46,617 nucleotides of DNA from Deltaproteobacteria bacterium (GCA_025353585.1 JANXOM010000150.1:1-46617), one strand, 5' to 3'. Shown: positions 38,001-45,407, counted from the stretch's first letter. Program-made: numbers and translations. Notes: generated by a model from the letters alone, not told the origin.

Positions 38001-38162
38001 GCACGAAGCGCCCAGCGAGGGCGCCAGCTCGCCGACGAGGCGCGTCTTGCCGGAGCCGAGCGCACCGTGGAGCGAGACCAGGGGCACGACGGCGAGCTCC
38101 GCCTTGAGCGCGGCCAGCTCGAGTTGACGGCCAACGAACGGCAGGGGGCCGAGCGGCGTCAT
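35061..38162 (-). CDS. STAND-type ATPase regulator with TPR-like array and C-terminal winged helix
   Basis: 1033 residues. N-terminal NTPase: PFVGR, Walker A GALGSGKT (33-40), Walker B VLVIDD near 93-98, then a winged-helix-like segment. The middle ~600 residues are Ala/Leu-rich helical pairs (TPR-like, e.g. AYAALAELDLLAGKPDIA). The last ~90 residues are an OmpR-type winged helix (FSKEAIVQAVW, IMRIRRLLGEDG, IIRVTEDGYRFVPP). This MalT-like layout, but with an OmpR-type output domain, implies an inducer-dependent transcription activator. ATG 38162 puts the conserved PFVGR at the N-terminus; an ATG at 38195 adds only a basic tail. It is downstream of the secretion ATPase gene on the same strand, 216 bases apart. 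Confidence 0.85.
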   Translation of the reverse strand: MTPLGPLPFVGRQLELAALKAELAVVPLVSLHGALGSGKTRLVGELAPSLGASCTVIECHPGDRASALRARAERALRCMPGGLAAALVAQPRVLVIDDIQHLRVDEATSLLVPLLLGPTAMGRVIVVGRDPLSAAVGAAIAEIELRGLDADAASQLWTSLEDLSGEAAGFDAAYARTRGVPLALRREFARARFGATAWDIAFLDAPARTAIEALAILRQPVAPAAIAALAPGVDVEAALTSLVARQLVDAVGDGRVVLHEVVRVDVLAQIAADQRRRLSAGAAALVASTASTNAGPRLAWQAGDDGAFGAMDQVTRMREVVWHWVAAGDRDRAADALLADRELAARCGGAGEFEALLDALGDKPRKRAGTAAEATQPIDPHDLPMDPNRTRALAALRIEIAVRGGRFTEAFERASAMPGAVSPLVHAELTLASGDPAAARRALVGLAGPGGTIDPSERVRAYAALAELDLLAGKPDIAHAQLAASGELLAHADPLARARVHMASARLDEYSGRVAAMRSALARAHGACKSVPTCLEALELSAIIDARRAVGLAREGRLVEAVSALDAADSAARDLDAVAVSDEVLAARALVARRRGDSTLAAQLLHDLVRARRERGDELGALRAELDLAELEILRGQPSLAAELASAALASSVRRELGHLAARGSAIVAAIDLMELRLDAALPRLEDLHGQLALDAASAATVAVLLATARALSGQRAGAVDLAYNAGAESRDELDRKLAAAEVSLAAGDVGGALELARETAVLAERGHRTIELAAALVIVARLELARGDRGNARAAATRAAREAAAAGLVRARVHALLALAALSRDDDDTASAVSYARDAAELALAAGLPVERLVAHAALDAISGQDAVADPSAPSAATMASTAIDGAARLLTDLGLTAQRPFRVIDAEGVPSDVADANPEVLRLPARALAVDGVREVIWRHGAELADLRRRSLLKRLLFLFAAAPNKVFSKEAIVQAVWNVEYHPLRHDAALFTNIMRIRRLLGEDGSEIIRVTEDGYRFVPPRDFLFVIPR

Positions 38163-38378
38163 GGGGCTGGTGACCTTCGAGGTGCGGCGGCGCATGGAGG
38201 TGGCAGGGCCGATGTCAGCAAAGTACGAGCCAGGGCCACGAGGCGCCTGGCTGCGCGCGAAGTGCGTGGAACTGCTCGAGCCGGCGTTGGCGCGGCGCGG
38301 CGCGCCAGCGCGAAGTGAGACCCGCGCACAGCGGTCTCCACCACTCGATCGGGGGGCCGGGTCATCGGGACCAACGCG

Positions 38379-39821
38379 TCACCGCGCGCCCATGGCGAGG
38401 AGCTGCTGGATCGCGGCGCCGCGGTCGATGCGCTCCTCGCGGCCCTGCCGGAGGAGGCGCTCGATGGCGGGATATGCGGTGACCGCGTCGTCGAGCGCGC
38501 GGTCGCGGCCGGCCTGGTACGCGCCGAGCGTGATCAGATCGCGGTGCTCCTCGTAGAGGGCGAGCCGCGCGCGTGTGCGGGCCGCCGCGTCCGCGTGGCG
38601 GACATCGACGACCCGGGCCATCAGGCGCGAGACGCTGGCGACGACGTCGATCGGCGGGAAGTGGCCGCGCTGCGCGAGGCGGCGGTCGAGGACGACGTGG
38701 CCATCGACCAGGCCGCGGACCTCGTCGGCGATCGGCTCGTCCATGTCGTTGCCCGCGACGAGCACGGTGTAGATGCCGGTGATCGCGGCGCGCGCGGCGG
38801 CGCCCGTCCGCTCGATGAGGCGCGGCAGGAGCGCGAACACGCTCGGCGGGTAGCCGTGGCGGGCGACGGGCTCGCCCGCGGACAGCCCGACCTCGCGCTG
38901 GGCGCGCGCGACGCGGGTGAGCGAATCGACGAGGAGCAGCACCTGCTGACCGCGGCGATCGCGGAAGTACTCCGCGATCGCGGTCGCGACGTGCGCGGCG
39001 CGAACGCGGACGAGCGGCGGCGCATCGCTGGTCGCGCAGACGACGACGGTGCGCGCGCGTGCCGGCGCGAGCTCGTCCTGGAGGAGCTCGGCGAGCTCGC
39101 GTCCGCGCTCGCCGACGAGGCAGAGGACGATGACGTCAGCGGTGGCGCCGCGCGCGATCTGGCCGAGCAGCGTGGACTTGCCGACGCCGGCCGCCGCGAA
39201 CAGGCCGACGCGCTGGCCGCGCCCGACGGCGAGCATCGCGTCGACGGCGCGCACGCCGGTCGCGAGCGGCTCGGTGATCGCCGGACGCGTCAGTGGATCG
39301 GGCGCCGCGCGATCGATCGGCCACGGCTCGCCGGCGAGCCCCGGGCCCCCGTCCATCGGCGCGCCGGTGCCGTCGAGGACGCGGCCGAGGAGATCGTCGC
39401 CGCAGCGGATCGAGAGCGGCGCGCCGGTGCGCCAGACGGCGGCGGCCGGGGCCACGCCGGCAAGCTCGCCGAGCGGCAGGAGGATCACCTCCTCGCCGCG
39501 AAAGCCGACGACCTCGGCGGCGAGCGGCGGCCGGCCGCGGCGGTCGACGTGCACGACCTCGCCCAGGGCGACGCCGGGGACGGTGGCGTGGATGACCAGC
39601 CCGACGACGCTGAACACGCTGCCCGGGCCGGCGGCGGTCGATGCGTCAGGGACACCGTTCGACGCGGCGGCGAGGGCGGCCGCGCGGGCCGAGGCGCGGG
39701 CCGCGTCGGCTTCCGCCTCGGCCACGATGCGGGCGGCATCGGCGCGGGCGGCGTCGAGGATGCGCTGGGCTTCGCTGCGAGCGTCGAGCGCGGCCCCTTC
39801 GATCACGCGCCCGGACTTCAT
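38379..39821 (-). CDS. sctN: SctN-type secretion ATPase with fused SctL/FliH-like N-terminus
   Basis: 480 residues. The catalytic part (about 66-480) is a FliI/SctN ATPase: the P-loop LFAAAGVGKST (Lys215) follows the SctN form (FAAAGxGKS) rather than the flagellar FAGSGVGKS; VLLLVDSLTRVARAQREVG is Walker B and SVFALLPRLIERTG a family block. The first ~55 residues (SGRVIEGAALDARSEAQRI and an Ala/Glu/Arg heptad helix) look like the start of the stator protein SctL/FliH, normally a separate gene. ATG 39821 is supported by TACCGT nine bases upstream; longer starts overlap the next gene. The ATPase unfolds and feeds substrates to a type III secretion system; no other export-apparatus gene is in the window. 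Confidence 0.85.
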   Translation of the reverse strand: MKSGRVIEGAALDARSEAQRILDAARADAARIVAEAEADAARASARAAALAAASNGVPDASTAAGPGSVFSVVGLVIHATVPGVALGEVVHVDRRGRPPLAAEVVGFRGEEVILLPLGELAGVAPAAAVWRTGAPLSIRCGDDLLGRVLDGTGAPMDGGPGLAGEPWPIDRAAPDPLTRPAITEPLATGVRAVDAMLAVGRGQRVGLFAAAGVGKSTLLGQIARGATADVIVLCLVGERGRELAELLQDELAPARARTVVVCATSDAPPLVRVRAAHVATAIAEYFRDRRGQQVLLLVDSLTRVARAQREVGLSAGEPVARHGYPPSVFALLPRLIERTGAAARAAITGIYTVLVAGNDMDEPIADEVRGLVDGHVVLDRRLAQRGHFPPIDVVASVSRLMARVVDVRHADAAARTRARLALYEEHRDLITLGAYQAGRDRALDDAVTAYPAIERLLRQGREERIDRGAAIQQLLAMGAR

Positions 39822-39830
39822 CGGCGAGCA

Positions 39831-39836
39831 ACGGTA
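39831..39836 (-). promoter_or_regulatory. Putative -10 hexamer TACCGT for sctN
   Basis: TACCGT ends 9 bases before ATG 39821. Confidence 0.3.
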
Positions 39837-39856
39837 CCACGCGGGGTCGAGGCTCA

Positions 39857-39882
39857 CGGCAACCGCGGCAACCGCGGCAACG
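39857..39882 (-). repeat. Short tandem repeat, 9-bp unit CGGCAACCG
   Basis: Nearly three copies of CGGCAACCG in the 122-base gap between the FliG-like gene and sctN. No function apparent. Confidence 0.7.
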
Positions 39883-39943
39883 CAGGTCCAACGCGTCGAC
39901 GTCGTCGGCGGTGTCGACGCCACGGCCGTCATCGACGTGACGG

Positions 39944-40690
39944 CTACCGCGCCGCCAGCGCGGCCCACGTCGGAGCGCTCTCCACCGGATCCCACGCGTG
40001 AGCCCGGAGCTCCTCGTCGAGCAGCGAGCCCCACGCCAGCGGCAACCGGCACCGCAACTGGGCCCGCGCCAGCGGCCGCCGCGCCACGTACGGCGCAACC
40101 GCCCGCGCTCCGATCCGCAGCGGCAGCGCTTCGTCGAGCGTCCCCGTGCTCCGCGCGATCGCAGCCCGCCGCGACCCCAGCTGTCCCGCCCGCGGCGCCT
40201 CGTAGATCCGCCGCGCGCTCGCCGCCGCGCGCGCGGATCGCCGCACGAGATCATCGAGCGCGTCGCCGGGCCCCACCGCGAAGACCAGCTGATCGACACC
40301 GACGCCCACGAGCCACTCGCGTAGCTGCGCCGCGGACAGGGCGAGCGCGTCGTCGAGCGAGGCCGGCCGGCGCCGCGCTCCGGCCACCGGGGACAGCGGC
40401 GGGATGCCGGCCGTCGCGAGGCGCGCGAGCCAGACGTCGACCGGCGAGCTCTGCGTGATGACCGCCGTTCGCGCCCGCGCCGGCAGCGCTCCCAGGTTCG
40501 CCTCGAGCCAGCTCGCGTGGACGCCATCGAGCCCGGCCGGGACCGGTGGGCGCACGGGGAGGCGCGTGCCTGCCGCCCAGGCCGCGCGGGCCTCCTCACC
40601 GACCACGCCTCCCAGGCGCGCGAGCACCTCTGGCGCGTGCCGGCCGAGGGCCGCCGCGGCCGTGGCGAGCACTTCCCCGAGGATCCTCAC
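39944..40690 (-). CDS. Unknown protein, possibly FliG-like, upstream of sctN
   Basis: 248 residues, no signal peptide or membrane segment. Not recognised with certainty. Residues about 111-182 (SLDDALALSAAQLREWL, QLVFAVGPGDALDDLVRR, AAASARRIYEAPRAG) follow the spacing of the FliG middle/C-terminal modules, in which DLADLDDRALQ is followed by ALALKGA and AAELLKEDLEALG. If this is real, it would be a rotor or sorting-platform-type partner for the secretion ATPase downstream. An alternative is an uncharacterised SctK-like accessory protein or an unrelated helical protein. GTG 40690 follows TAGTAT by 6 bases. 122 bases separate it from sctN. Confidence 0.5.
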   Translation of the reverse strand: MRILGEVLATAAAALGRHAPEVLARLGGVVGEEARAAWAAGTRLPVRPPVPAGLDGVHASWLEANLGALPARARTAVITQSSPVDVWLARLATAGIPPLSPVAGARRRPASLDDALALSAAQLREWLVGVGVDQLVFAVGPGDALDDLVRRSARAAASARRIYEAPRAGQLGSRRAAIARSTGTLDEALPLRIGARAVAPYVARRPLARAQLRCRLPLAWGSLLDEELRAHAWDPVESAPTWAALAAR

Positions 40691-40696
40691 CGCCTC

Positions 40697-40702
40697 ATAC
40701 TA
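40697..40702 (-). promoter_or_regulatory. Putative -10 hexamer TAGTAT for the FliG-like gene
   Basis: TAGTAT ends exactly 6 bases before GTG 40690. Confidence 0.4.
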
Positions 40703-40742
40703 CGCCGTGGGGCGGGCGCTCGCGCTCGCCGTGCGCCGCAGC

Positions 40743-41171
40743 TCACCGCTTCTTATGGAGCTCGAAGTCGACGTGCGCCACGCCGTCGCTCATCACGGCC
40801 TGCTGCTGGAACACCTCGTAGCCCTCGCGGCGGCAGCGGACGCCGAACTTGCCGCGCGGGATCTCCTGGGTGCGGAACCGACCGTCGGTGCCGGTCTGGA
40901 CCGTGAACTGGCCACTCATCGCCTCGGACGTGATGTCGACGGCGGCGCGGTCGATCGGACGGTGCGTGTCGGCGTCGGTCACGACGCCCTCGATGACTCG
41001 CGGCTCCCGCTCGTGTGGCGGCGGCGGCGCGTGGTCGCGCGCGGGCTCCTCGTGCACGACCGCCTCCCGGCGCTCGGGGGGCGGCGGCGGCGGACCGGTG
41101 CGCGCCGGTGTGACCGATGCGACGCAGCCGACCAGGGACAAAGCGAGGACAGAGAATATGGTGTGCTTCAT
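40743..41171 (-). CDS. Lipoprotein with carboxypeptidase-regulatory-like domain
   Basis: 142 residues. Signal peptide with a canonical lipobox (LVGC, Cys16), a linker with a six-proline run and several His/Glu/Arg residues, and a beta-sandwich of the carboxypeptidase-D regulatory-like type (VIEGVVTDADTHRPIDRAAVDI, TGTDGRFRTQEIPRGKFGVRCRREGY; shown here in two blocks). Such domains are structural and often sugar- or protein-binding on the cell surface. GGGAG eight bases before ATG 41171 is a good ribosome site, so unlike many neighbours this transcript probably has a leader. It lies between the acyl-CoA synthetase gene and the FliG-like gene. Confidence 0.85.
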   Translation of the reverse strand: MKHTIFSVLALSLVGCVASVTPARTGPPPPPPERREAVVHEEPARDHAPPPPHEREPRVIEGVVTDADTHRPIDRAAVDITSEAMSGQFTVQTGTDGRFRTQEIPRGKFGVRCRREGYEVFQQQAVMSDGVAHVDFELHKKR

Positions 41172-41235
41172 AGGACGCGCTCCCAGTTTGCAACTCTGGA
41201 GCCAATCGCGCCACCCTCCGGGCAACGCGGCGCTC

Positions 41236-42819
41236 CTAGATCGTCTCGTGACCGGTCTCGGCGCGCCGGCGCCGGCGCGTCGGCCGTAACTTGTAGCGCA
41301 GCAGCTTCCCGCCCGGGCCCCGCGGCAATGCATCGACGAACTCGATCCACCGCGGGTACTTGTACGGCGCCAGCGTGCTCTTGACGTATTCCTTCAGCTC
41401 GAGCTCGAGGTTCGCGCCGCCCTCGTGCCCGACGTTGACCGTCACGAACGCGAGCGGCTTGATGAGCCCGTCCTCGTCCGTCGCGCCGATCACGGCGCAC
41501 TCCCAGACCGCCTCGTGCGCGATCAGGGCGCGCTCGACCTCGACGGGCGAGACCCACTTGCCGCCGACCTTGAACAGGTCATCGACGCGGCCGCAGTGGT
41601 GATAGAAGCCCTCGCTGTCGATCATGAAGCGATCGCGCGTGGTGAACCACCCGTCGCCGCGCAGGTCGCTGTCGGACTCGTCGCCGCCCCAGTAGCCCGC
41701 GAACAGCGAGCCGCAGTGCAGCTCGAGCGTGCCGATCTCGTCGACGCCGACCGCGTCGCCATCTTCGTCGACGAGCCGCGCGTCGACGCCGGCCAGCGGC
41801 TTCCCGCACACGCCCGGCCGCGCGCCCGGGTCGTCGCTGCGCCCGGCCAGCGCGAACTGAAAGATCTCGGTGAGGCCATAGCCGACGGTCACCTCGGTGC
41901 CGAGCACGGCGCGGATGCGCGGGATGAGCCGCTCCGGCATGCCCTCGGCGCCGGCCACGGCCTCGCGCAGGCCGGCGAGCGGTCTGGGCAAGTTCGAGAT
42001 CTCGGCGTCATGCGCGAGCTGGCTGTACAGCGATGGCGTCGCGAACAGCACCGTCGGCTGGAACGTGCGCATCGCCTCGAGGATGCCCTCGCTCTTCGGC
42101 TGCGCCGGAAACAAGAGCGACTCGGCCTGCACCGCGAGCGGCAGGAGCAGCCCCGCGCCGAGCCCGTACGCCGTGGAGAGCCGCGCGATCGACAGGATCC
42201 GGTCGGCGGACGTGAGCCCGAGGAGGCCGCGCCCGAACGACGTGCTCGCTGCCTCGAGCGAGCGCTGGCTGTGCGGGACGGCGCGCAGCTCGCCCGGCCC
42301 CGAGCCCGCCGAGTACAGGAGCAGCGCCGTGTCGGTCGGCGCGCCCGGCGCGGACGGCAGCGGCGTGGCGGCGGCCGCGATCACGCGGAAGTCGTGGATG
42401 CCCGCGAGCTTCGCGTCGACGCAGATGATCTCGCGCAGATCCGGCGCCTCGGTGCGGATCGCATCCACGGTGCCCTCGTGCTCGCCATCGACGATCGCGA
42501 AGACCGCGCCAGCGTGGGCGACGCAGGCCTGCACGTCGTCGGGCGTGGCGAGCTCGGACACCGGCACGGCCACCGCGCCGGCGTGGATGACGCCGAGGAT
42601 GGCCGCGGCGGCCTCGAGCGTGTCGCGCATGAGGACGAGCACGCGCTCGCCGCGCTGGAGCTTGAGCGCGCGCAGCGCCGACGAGATCCGCGCGACTTGA
42701 TCGGCGAGCTCGTCGTACGTCCAGGCGCGGGCGCCTTCGCGAACCGCGACGCGCGGACCGGCACCGGTCGCGAGCGCGCCGTCGAGGAGCCACGCGGCGA
42801 GGTTCCCGGCGGAGGACAT
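41236..42819 (-). CDS. Acyl-CoA synthetase (benzoate-CoA ligase-like) with altered P-loop
   Basis: 527 residues of the ANL adenylating superfamily. Present: YGLTEIF, GDGWFTTRD, the hinge GRVDDLFKVGGKWVSPVEVE and the catalytic lysine Lys505 in GPGGKLLRYK. The usual ATP/phosphate loop (YSSGSTGxPKG) is degenerate, reading YSAGSGPGELRAVPHS at 169-184, with the conserved Thr and Lys missing. The rest is closest to benzoate-CoA ligases, which activate aromatic acids in two steps. It may be less active or use another substrate. The last residues are Arg-rich (PTRRRRR). TACAAT eight bases before ATG 42819. Divergent from rsmD. Confidence 0.85.
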   Translation of the reverse strand: MSSAGNLAAWLLDGALATGAGPRVAVREGARAWTYDELADQVARISSALRALKLQRGERVLVLMRDTLEAAAAILGVIHAGAVAVPVSELATPDDVQACVAHAGAVFAIVDGEHEGTVDAIRTEAPDLREIICVDAKLAGIHDFRVIAAAATPLPSAPGAPTDTALLLYSAGSGPGELRAVPHSQRSLEAASTSFGRGLLGLTSADRILSIARLSTAYGLGAGLLLPLAVQAESLLFPAQPKSEGILEAMRTFQPTVLFATPSLYSQLAHDAEISNLPRPLAGLREAVAGAEGMPERLIPRIRAVLGTEVTVGYGLTEIFQFALAGRSDDPGARPGVCGKPLAGVDARLVDEDGDAVGVDEIGTLELHCGSLFAGYWGGDESDSDLRGDGWFTTRDRFMIDSEGFYHHCGRVDDLFKVGGKWVSPVEVERALIAHEAVWECAVIGATDEDGLIKPLAFVTVNVGHEGGANLELELKEYVKSTLAPYKYPRWIEFVDALPRGPGGKLLRYKLRPTRRRRRAETGHETI

Positions 42820-42827
42820 CGGACCGA

Positions 42828-42833
42828 ATTGTA
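42828..42833 (-). promoter_or_regulatory. Putative -10 hexamer TACAAT for the acyl-CoA synthetase
   Basis: TACAAT ends 8 bases before ATG 42819; TTGTGG 17 bases further upstream (42851-42856 on the minus strand) is a possible -35. Confidence 0.45.
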
Positions 42834-42880
42834 CGGGGTTTAGGCCGCCGCCACAAAGAACATGACGACCATGGCCGAGA

Positions 42881-42886
42881 TAGAGT
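42881..42886 (+). promoter_or_regulatory. Putative -10 hexamer TAGAGT for rsmD-coaD-aspC
   Basis: TAGAGT ends 7 bases before GTG 42894, supporting that start over GTG 42885, which would lie inside the hexamer. Confidence 0.4.
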
Positions 42887-42893
42887 GCGAAGC

Positions 42894-43457
42894 GTGCGCA
42901 TTGTCGGCGGCAGCCTCGGCGGGCGAGTCCTGCGCGCCCCCCACGGCGCGGCCACCCGGCCGACGTCGGAGAAAGTCCGCGAGGCCATCTTTCAGATCCT
43001 CGGCGACATCACGGACGCGCACGTCCTGGACCTGTTCGCGGGCGCCGGCGGCCTCGGCCTCGAGGCGCTCTCCCGCGGCGCGGCTCACGTGACGTTCGTC
43101 GACTCCGCGAAGCCCGCCCTCGCCGCCATCCGCGCCAACCTGCGCGATCTCGACCTCGCCGCCCGGGCCACCCTGCACGCGGCGGACGCCGTGAGCTTCG
43201 TCGGCCGCGCCCAGCCCGTGCCGCCCTGGGATCTCGTCCTCGTCGATCCGCCGTACGCGAGCGATCTCGCCGTCCGCGCCGTGTCCGCCCTGCCCGGCCG
43301 CGCGCTCGCCGCCGCCGCCGCCGTCGTCATCGAGCACGATCGCCGGCACGCGCCGCCCAGCGCGCTGGGATCTCTGCTACGAACGGACGAGCGCCGGTAC
43401 GGCGACACGCTGTTGTCGTTCTACAAGGTGACCCCCATGGCCCCCGAGGCAGCATGA
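42894..43457 (+). CDS. rsmD: 16S rRNA (guanine966-N2)-methyltransferase RsmD
   Basis: 187 residues. Rossmann methyltransferase: SAM-binding DLFAGAGGLGLEALSRGA near 47-64 and catalytic DPPY at 118-121; the start VRIVGGSLGGRVL matches the family's MRIISGxxxGRxL and fixes GTG 42894. The enzyme methylates N2 of G966 in 16S rRNA during small-subunit assembly. Its stop overlaps the coaD start (ATGA); rsmD-coaD pairing is widespread in bacteria. Confidence 0.94.
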   Translation: MRIVGGSLGGRVLRAPHGAATRPTSEKVREAIFQILGDITDAHVLDLFAGAGGLGLEALSRGAAHVTFVDSAKPALAAIRANLRDLDLAARATLHAADAVSFVGRAQPVPPWDLVLVDPPYASDLAVRAVSALPGRALAAAAAVVIEHDRRHAPPSALGSLLRTDERRYGDTLLSFYKVTPMAPEAA

Positions 43458-43954
43458 CGATCGCCGTCTACCCTGGCACGTTCGACCCCATCACGAACGG
43501 TCACCTCGACATCCTGCGGCGCGCGCTCGCGCTGTTCGACAAGGTGATCGTCACGTTGGCCGTGAACCAGCGCAAGCAGCCGCTGTTCACGGCCGAGGAG
43601 CGCATCGCCTTCGTGCGCGACGCGCTGCCGGAGCACGCGGACCGGCTCGAGTTCGCCTCGTTCGACGGTCTGCTCGTCGAGTTCTGCCGCGAGAAGCACG
43701 CCACCACGATCGTCCGCGGCCTGCGCGCGCTCGCCGACTTCGAGTACGAGTTCCAGTTCTCTCACATGAACCGGCGCCTCGCGCCGACCATCGACACCGT
43801 GTTCTTCATGACCGACGAGAAGAACCACTACGTCAGCAGCTCGCTCGTCAAGGAGGTCGCCAGCCTCGGCGGCGACGTCACCGGACTCGTGCCGGCGGCG
43901 GTCGTCGCGGCGCTGGCGGCGAAGTACATGCCGCGCCCGAAGCAGGAGAAGTAA
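43454..43954 (+). CDS. coaD: Phosphopantetheine adenylyltransferase CoaD
   Basis: 166 residues. Nucleotidyltransferase motif GTFDPITNGHLD with TNGH at 14-17, IVRGLRALADFEYEFQ and SSSLVKEVASLGG: the full set for bacterial PPAT, the next-to-last step of coenzyme A synthesis (4'-phosphopantetheine plus ATP to dephospho-CoA). GAGG four bases before the ATG; overlaps the rsmD stop, so translation is coupled. The start of the aminotransferase follows two bases after its stop. Confidence 0.97.
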   Translation: MTIAVYPGTFDPITNGHLDILRRALALFDKVIVTLAVNQRKQPLFTAEERIAFVRDALPEHADRLEFASFDGLLVEFCREKHATTIVRGLRALADFEYEFQFSHMNRRLAPTIDTVFFMTDEKNHYVSSSLVKEVASLGGDVTGLVPAAVVAALAAKYMPRPKQEK

Positions 43955-43956
43955 CC

Positions 43957-45168
43957 ATGCCGACCCCGATCAAGATTGCGTCTCGCCTCGACCCGATCAA
44001 GCCGTCGATCACGCTCGCCGTCACGGCGAAGGCCGCGAAGCTCAAGGCCGACGGCATCGACGTCATCAGCTTCGGCGCCGGCGAGCCGGACTTCGACACG
44101 CCGGACCACATCAAGAGAGCCGTGATCGGCGCGCTCGAGAAGCCGGGCTCCGGCAAGTACACCGACGCGGGCGGGACGCAGGCGCTCCGCGCGGCGATCG
44201 CGGCCGAGCTCGGCGCGGTCCACAAGACCACGCTGACCGCGGACAACATCCTCGTGTCGTGCGGGGCCAAGCACTCGTTGTTCAACCTGTTCATGGCGAT
44301 GCTCGACCCCGGCGACGAGGTGATCATCCCCGCGCCGTACTGGGTCAGCTACCCGGACATGGTGATGCTCGCCGGCGGCAAGCCCGTCATCATCGAGACG
44401 CGCGCCGAAGACGACTTCGCCGTGACGCCCGAGCAGGTCCGCGCGGCCTGCAGCGGCCGCACGCGCGCGATCCTGCTGAACAATCCGAGCAACCCGACGG
44501 GCGCGGTCTACACGCGCGCGCAGATCGAGGCGCTCGCCAAGATCGTCGTGGAGAAGGACATCCTCGTCATCAGCGACGACATCTATCGCCAGCTGGTCTA
44601 CGGCGACGCCGAGTACGTCTCCATCGCGGCCGTCGGCCCCGAGGTCGCGGCGCGCACGATCCTCGTCGACGGCGTGTCGAAGACGTACGCGATGACGGGC
44701 TGGCGCATCGGCTACACGGCCGGCCCGGTGCCGCTCATCAAGGCGATGGGCAAGATCCAGGGGCAGTCGACATCGAACCCGACGAACGTCGCGCAGACGG
44801 CGACCCTCGCCGCGCTGACGGGACCGCAGGACTGCGTCGCGACGATGCGCGCGGCGTTCGACGAGCGGCGCGTCGAGATGGTGAAGCTTCTGCGCGCGAT
44901 CCCGCACGTCACCTGTCGCGAGCCGAAGGGCGCGTTCTACGCGTTTCCCGACCTCAGCTACTACGTCGGCAAGAAGTCGGCCGAGGGCTCGATTCTCGAC
45001 GACGACGTGCAGCTCTGCGACTGGCTCGTCGAGGTCGGCAAGGTCGCCGTGGTGCCCGGCAGCGGGTTCGGCGCGGCGGGCCACGTGCGCCTCTCGTACG
45101 CGTGCTCGATGGCGAACATCCGCGACGGCGTCGCTCGGCTGCACCAGGCGCTGACGTCGCTGCGCTGA
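43957..45168 (+). CDS. Aspartate aminotransferase, class I/II fold
   Basis: 403 residues. Type-I PLP aminotransferase of the prokaryotic aspartate aminotransferase (Ib-like) group: ISFGAGEPDFDTPDH near the N-terminus, NNPSNPTGAVYT, and the Schiff-base Lys242 in VDGVSKTYAMTGWRIGY, with a terminal Arg-containing HVRLSYA block that binds the substrate carboxylate. It interconverts aspartate/oxaloacetate and glutamate/2-oxoglutarate; prephenate or other amino acids are possible substrates. A strong AGGAG (43944-43948) sits 8 bases before the ATG, typical here of internal operon genes. A perfect 7-bp hairpin follows the stop at 45191. Confidence 0.93.
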   Translation: MPTPIKIASRLDPIKPSITLAVTAKAAKLKADGIDVISFGAGEPDFDTPDHIKRAVIGALEKPGSGKYTDAGGTQALRAAIAAELGAVHKTTLTADNILVSCGAKHSLFNLFMAMLDPGDEVIIPAPYWVSYPDMVMLAGGKPVIIETRAEDDFAVTPEQVRAACSGRTRAILLNNPSNPTGAVYTRAQIEALAKIVVEKDILVISDDIYRQLVYGDAEYVSIAAVGPEVAARTILVDGVSKTYAMTGWRIGYTAGPVPLIKAMGKIQGQSTSNPTNVAQTATLAALTGPQDCVATMRAAFDERRVEMVKLLRAIPHVTCREPKGAFYAFPDLSYYVGKKSAEGSILDDDVQLCDWLVEVGKVAVVPGSGFGAAGHVRLSYACSMANIRDGVARLHQALTSLR

Positions 45169-45190
45169 GGAAGCAAGCGCAACAATCCGT

Positions 45191-45208
45191 ACGCGTCGCC
45201 GGACGCGT
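45191..45208 (+). terminator. Perfect 7-bp hairpin downstream of the aminotransferase
   Basis: ACGCGTC and GACGCGT are exact reverse complements with a GCCG loop, 22 bases after the stop. There is no T run, so its role as a terminator is a guess. The rest of the gap up to 45407 shows no gene. Confidence 0.35.
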
Positions 45209-45407
45209 CGGCGTGAACGACCTGGCCGTGGGCGGCGCAGACCTGCCCCGGGCATCGAGCGCCGAGCGCCGATCACGTCCACCGAATGCCGGCCGCGATC
45301 AAGGTAGCGACCAGGCTCAGGTGCACGGCCACGCGGACGTCCACGCGACGACCACGGTCACGCTGTCGGCCACCGGGGACGCGCGCGCGGGCAGACGAAG
45401 AGTTTGC

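Noticed and set aside
35196..38318. 1040-codon open frame on the plus strand
   Set aside because: Antisense to the STAND regulator, whose Walker motifs and winged helix are clear; composition is of the shadow type.
38379..39821. Flagellar FliI
   Set aside because: The P-loop follows the SctN form and no flagellar genes are present; still not excluded without a tree.
39857..39882. 9-bp tandem repeat before sctN as an operator or origin iteron
   Set aside because: Fewer than three units and no partner sites; too little to assign a role.
39822..40052. Extended N-terminus of the SctN protein from 40052
   Set aside because: It would overlap the FliG-like gene by about 100 bases and read through the hexamer at 39831; the extension lacks any family feature.
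45240..45400. Short hydrophobic leftward peptide in the gap after the aminotransferase gene
   Set aside because: Only a weak run of about 23 codons with no start context; not supportable.
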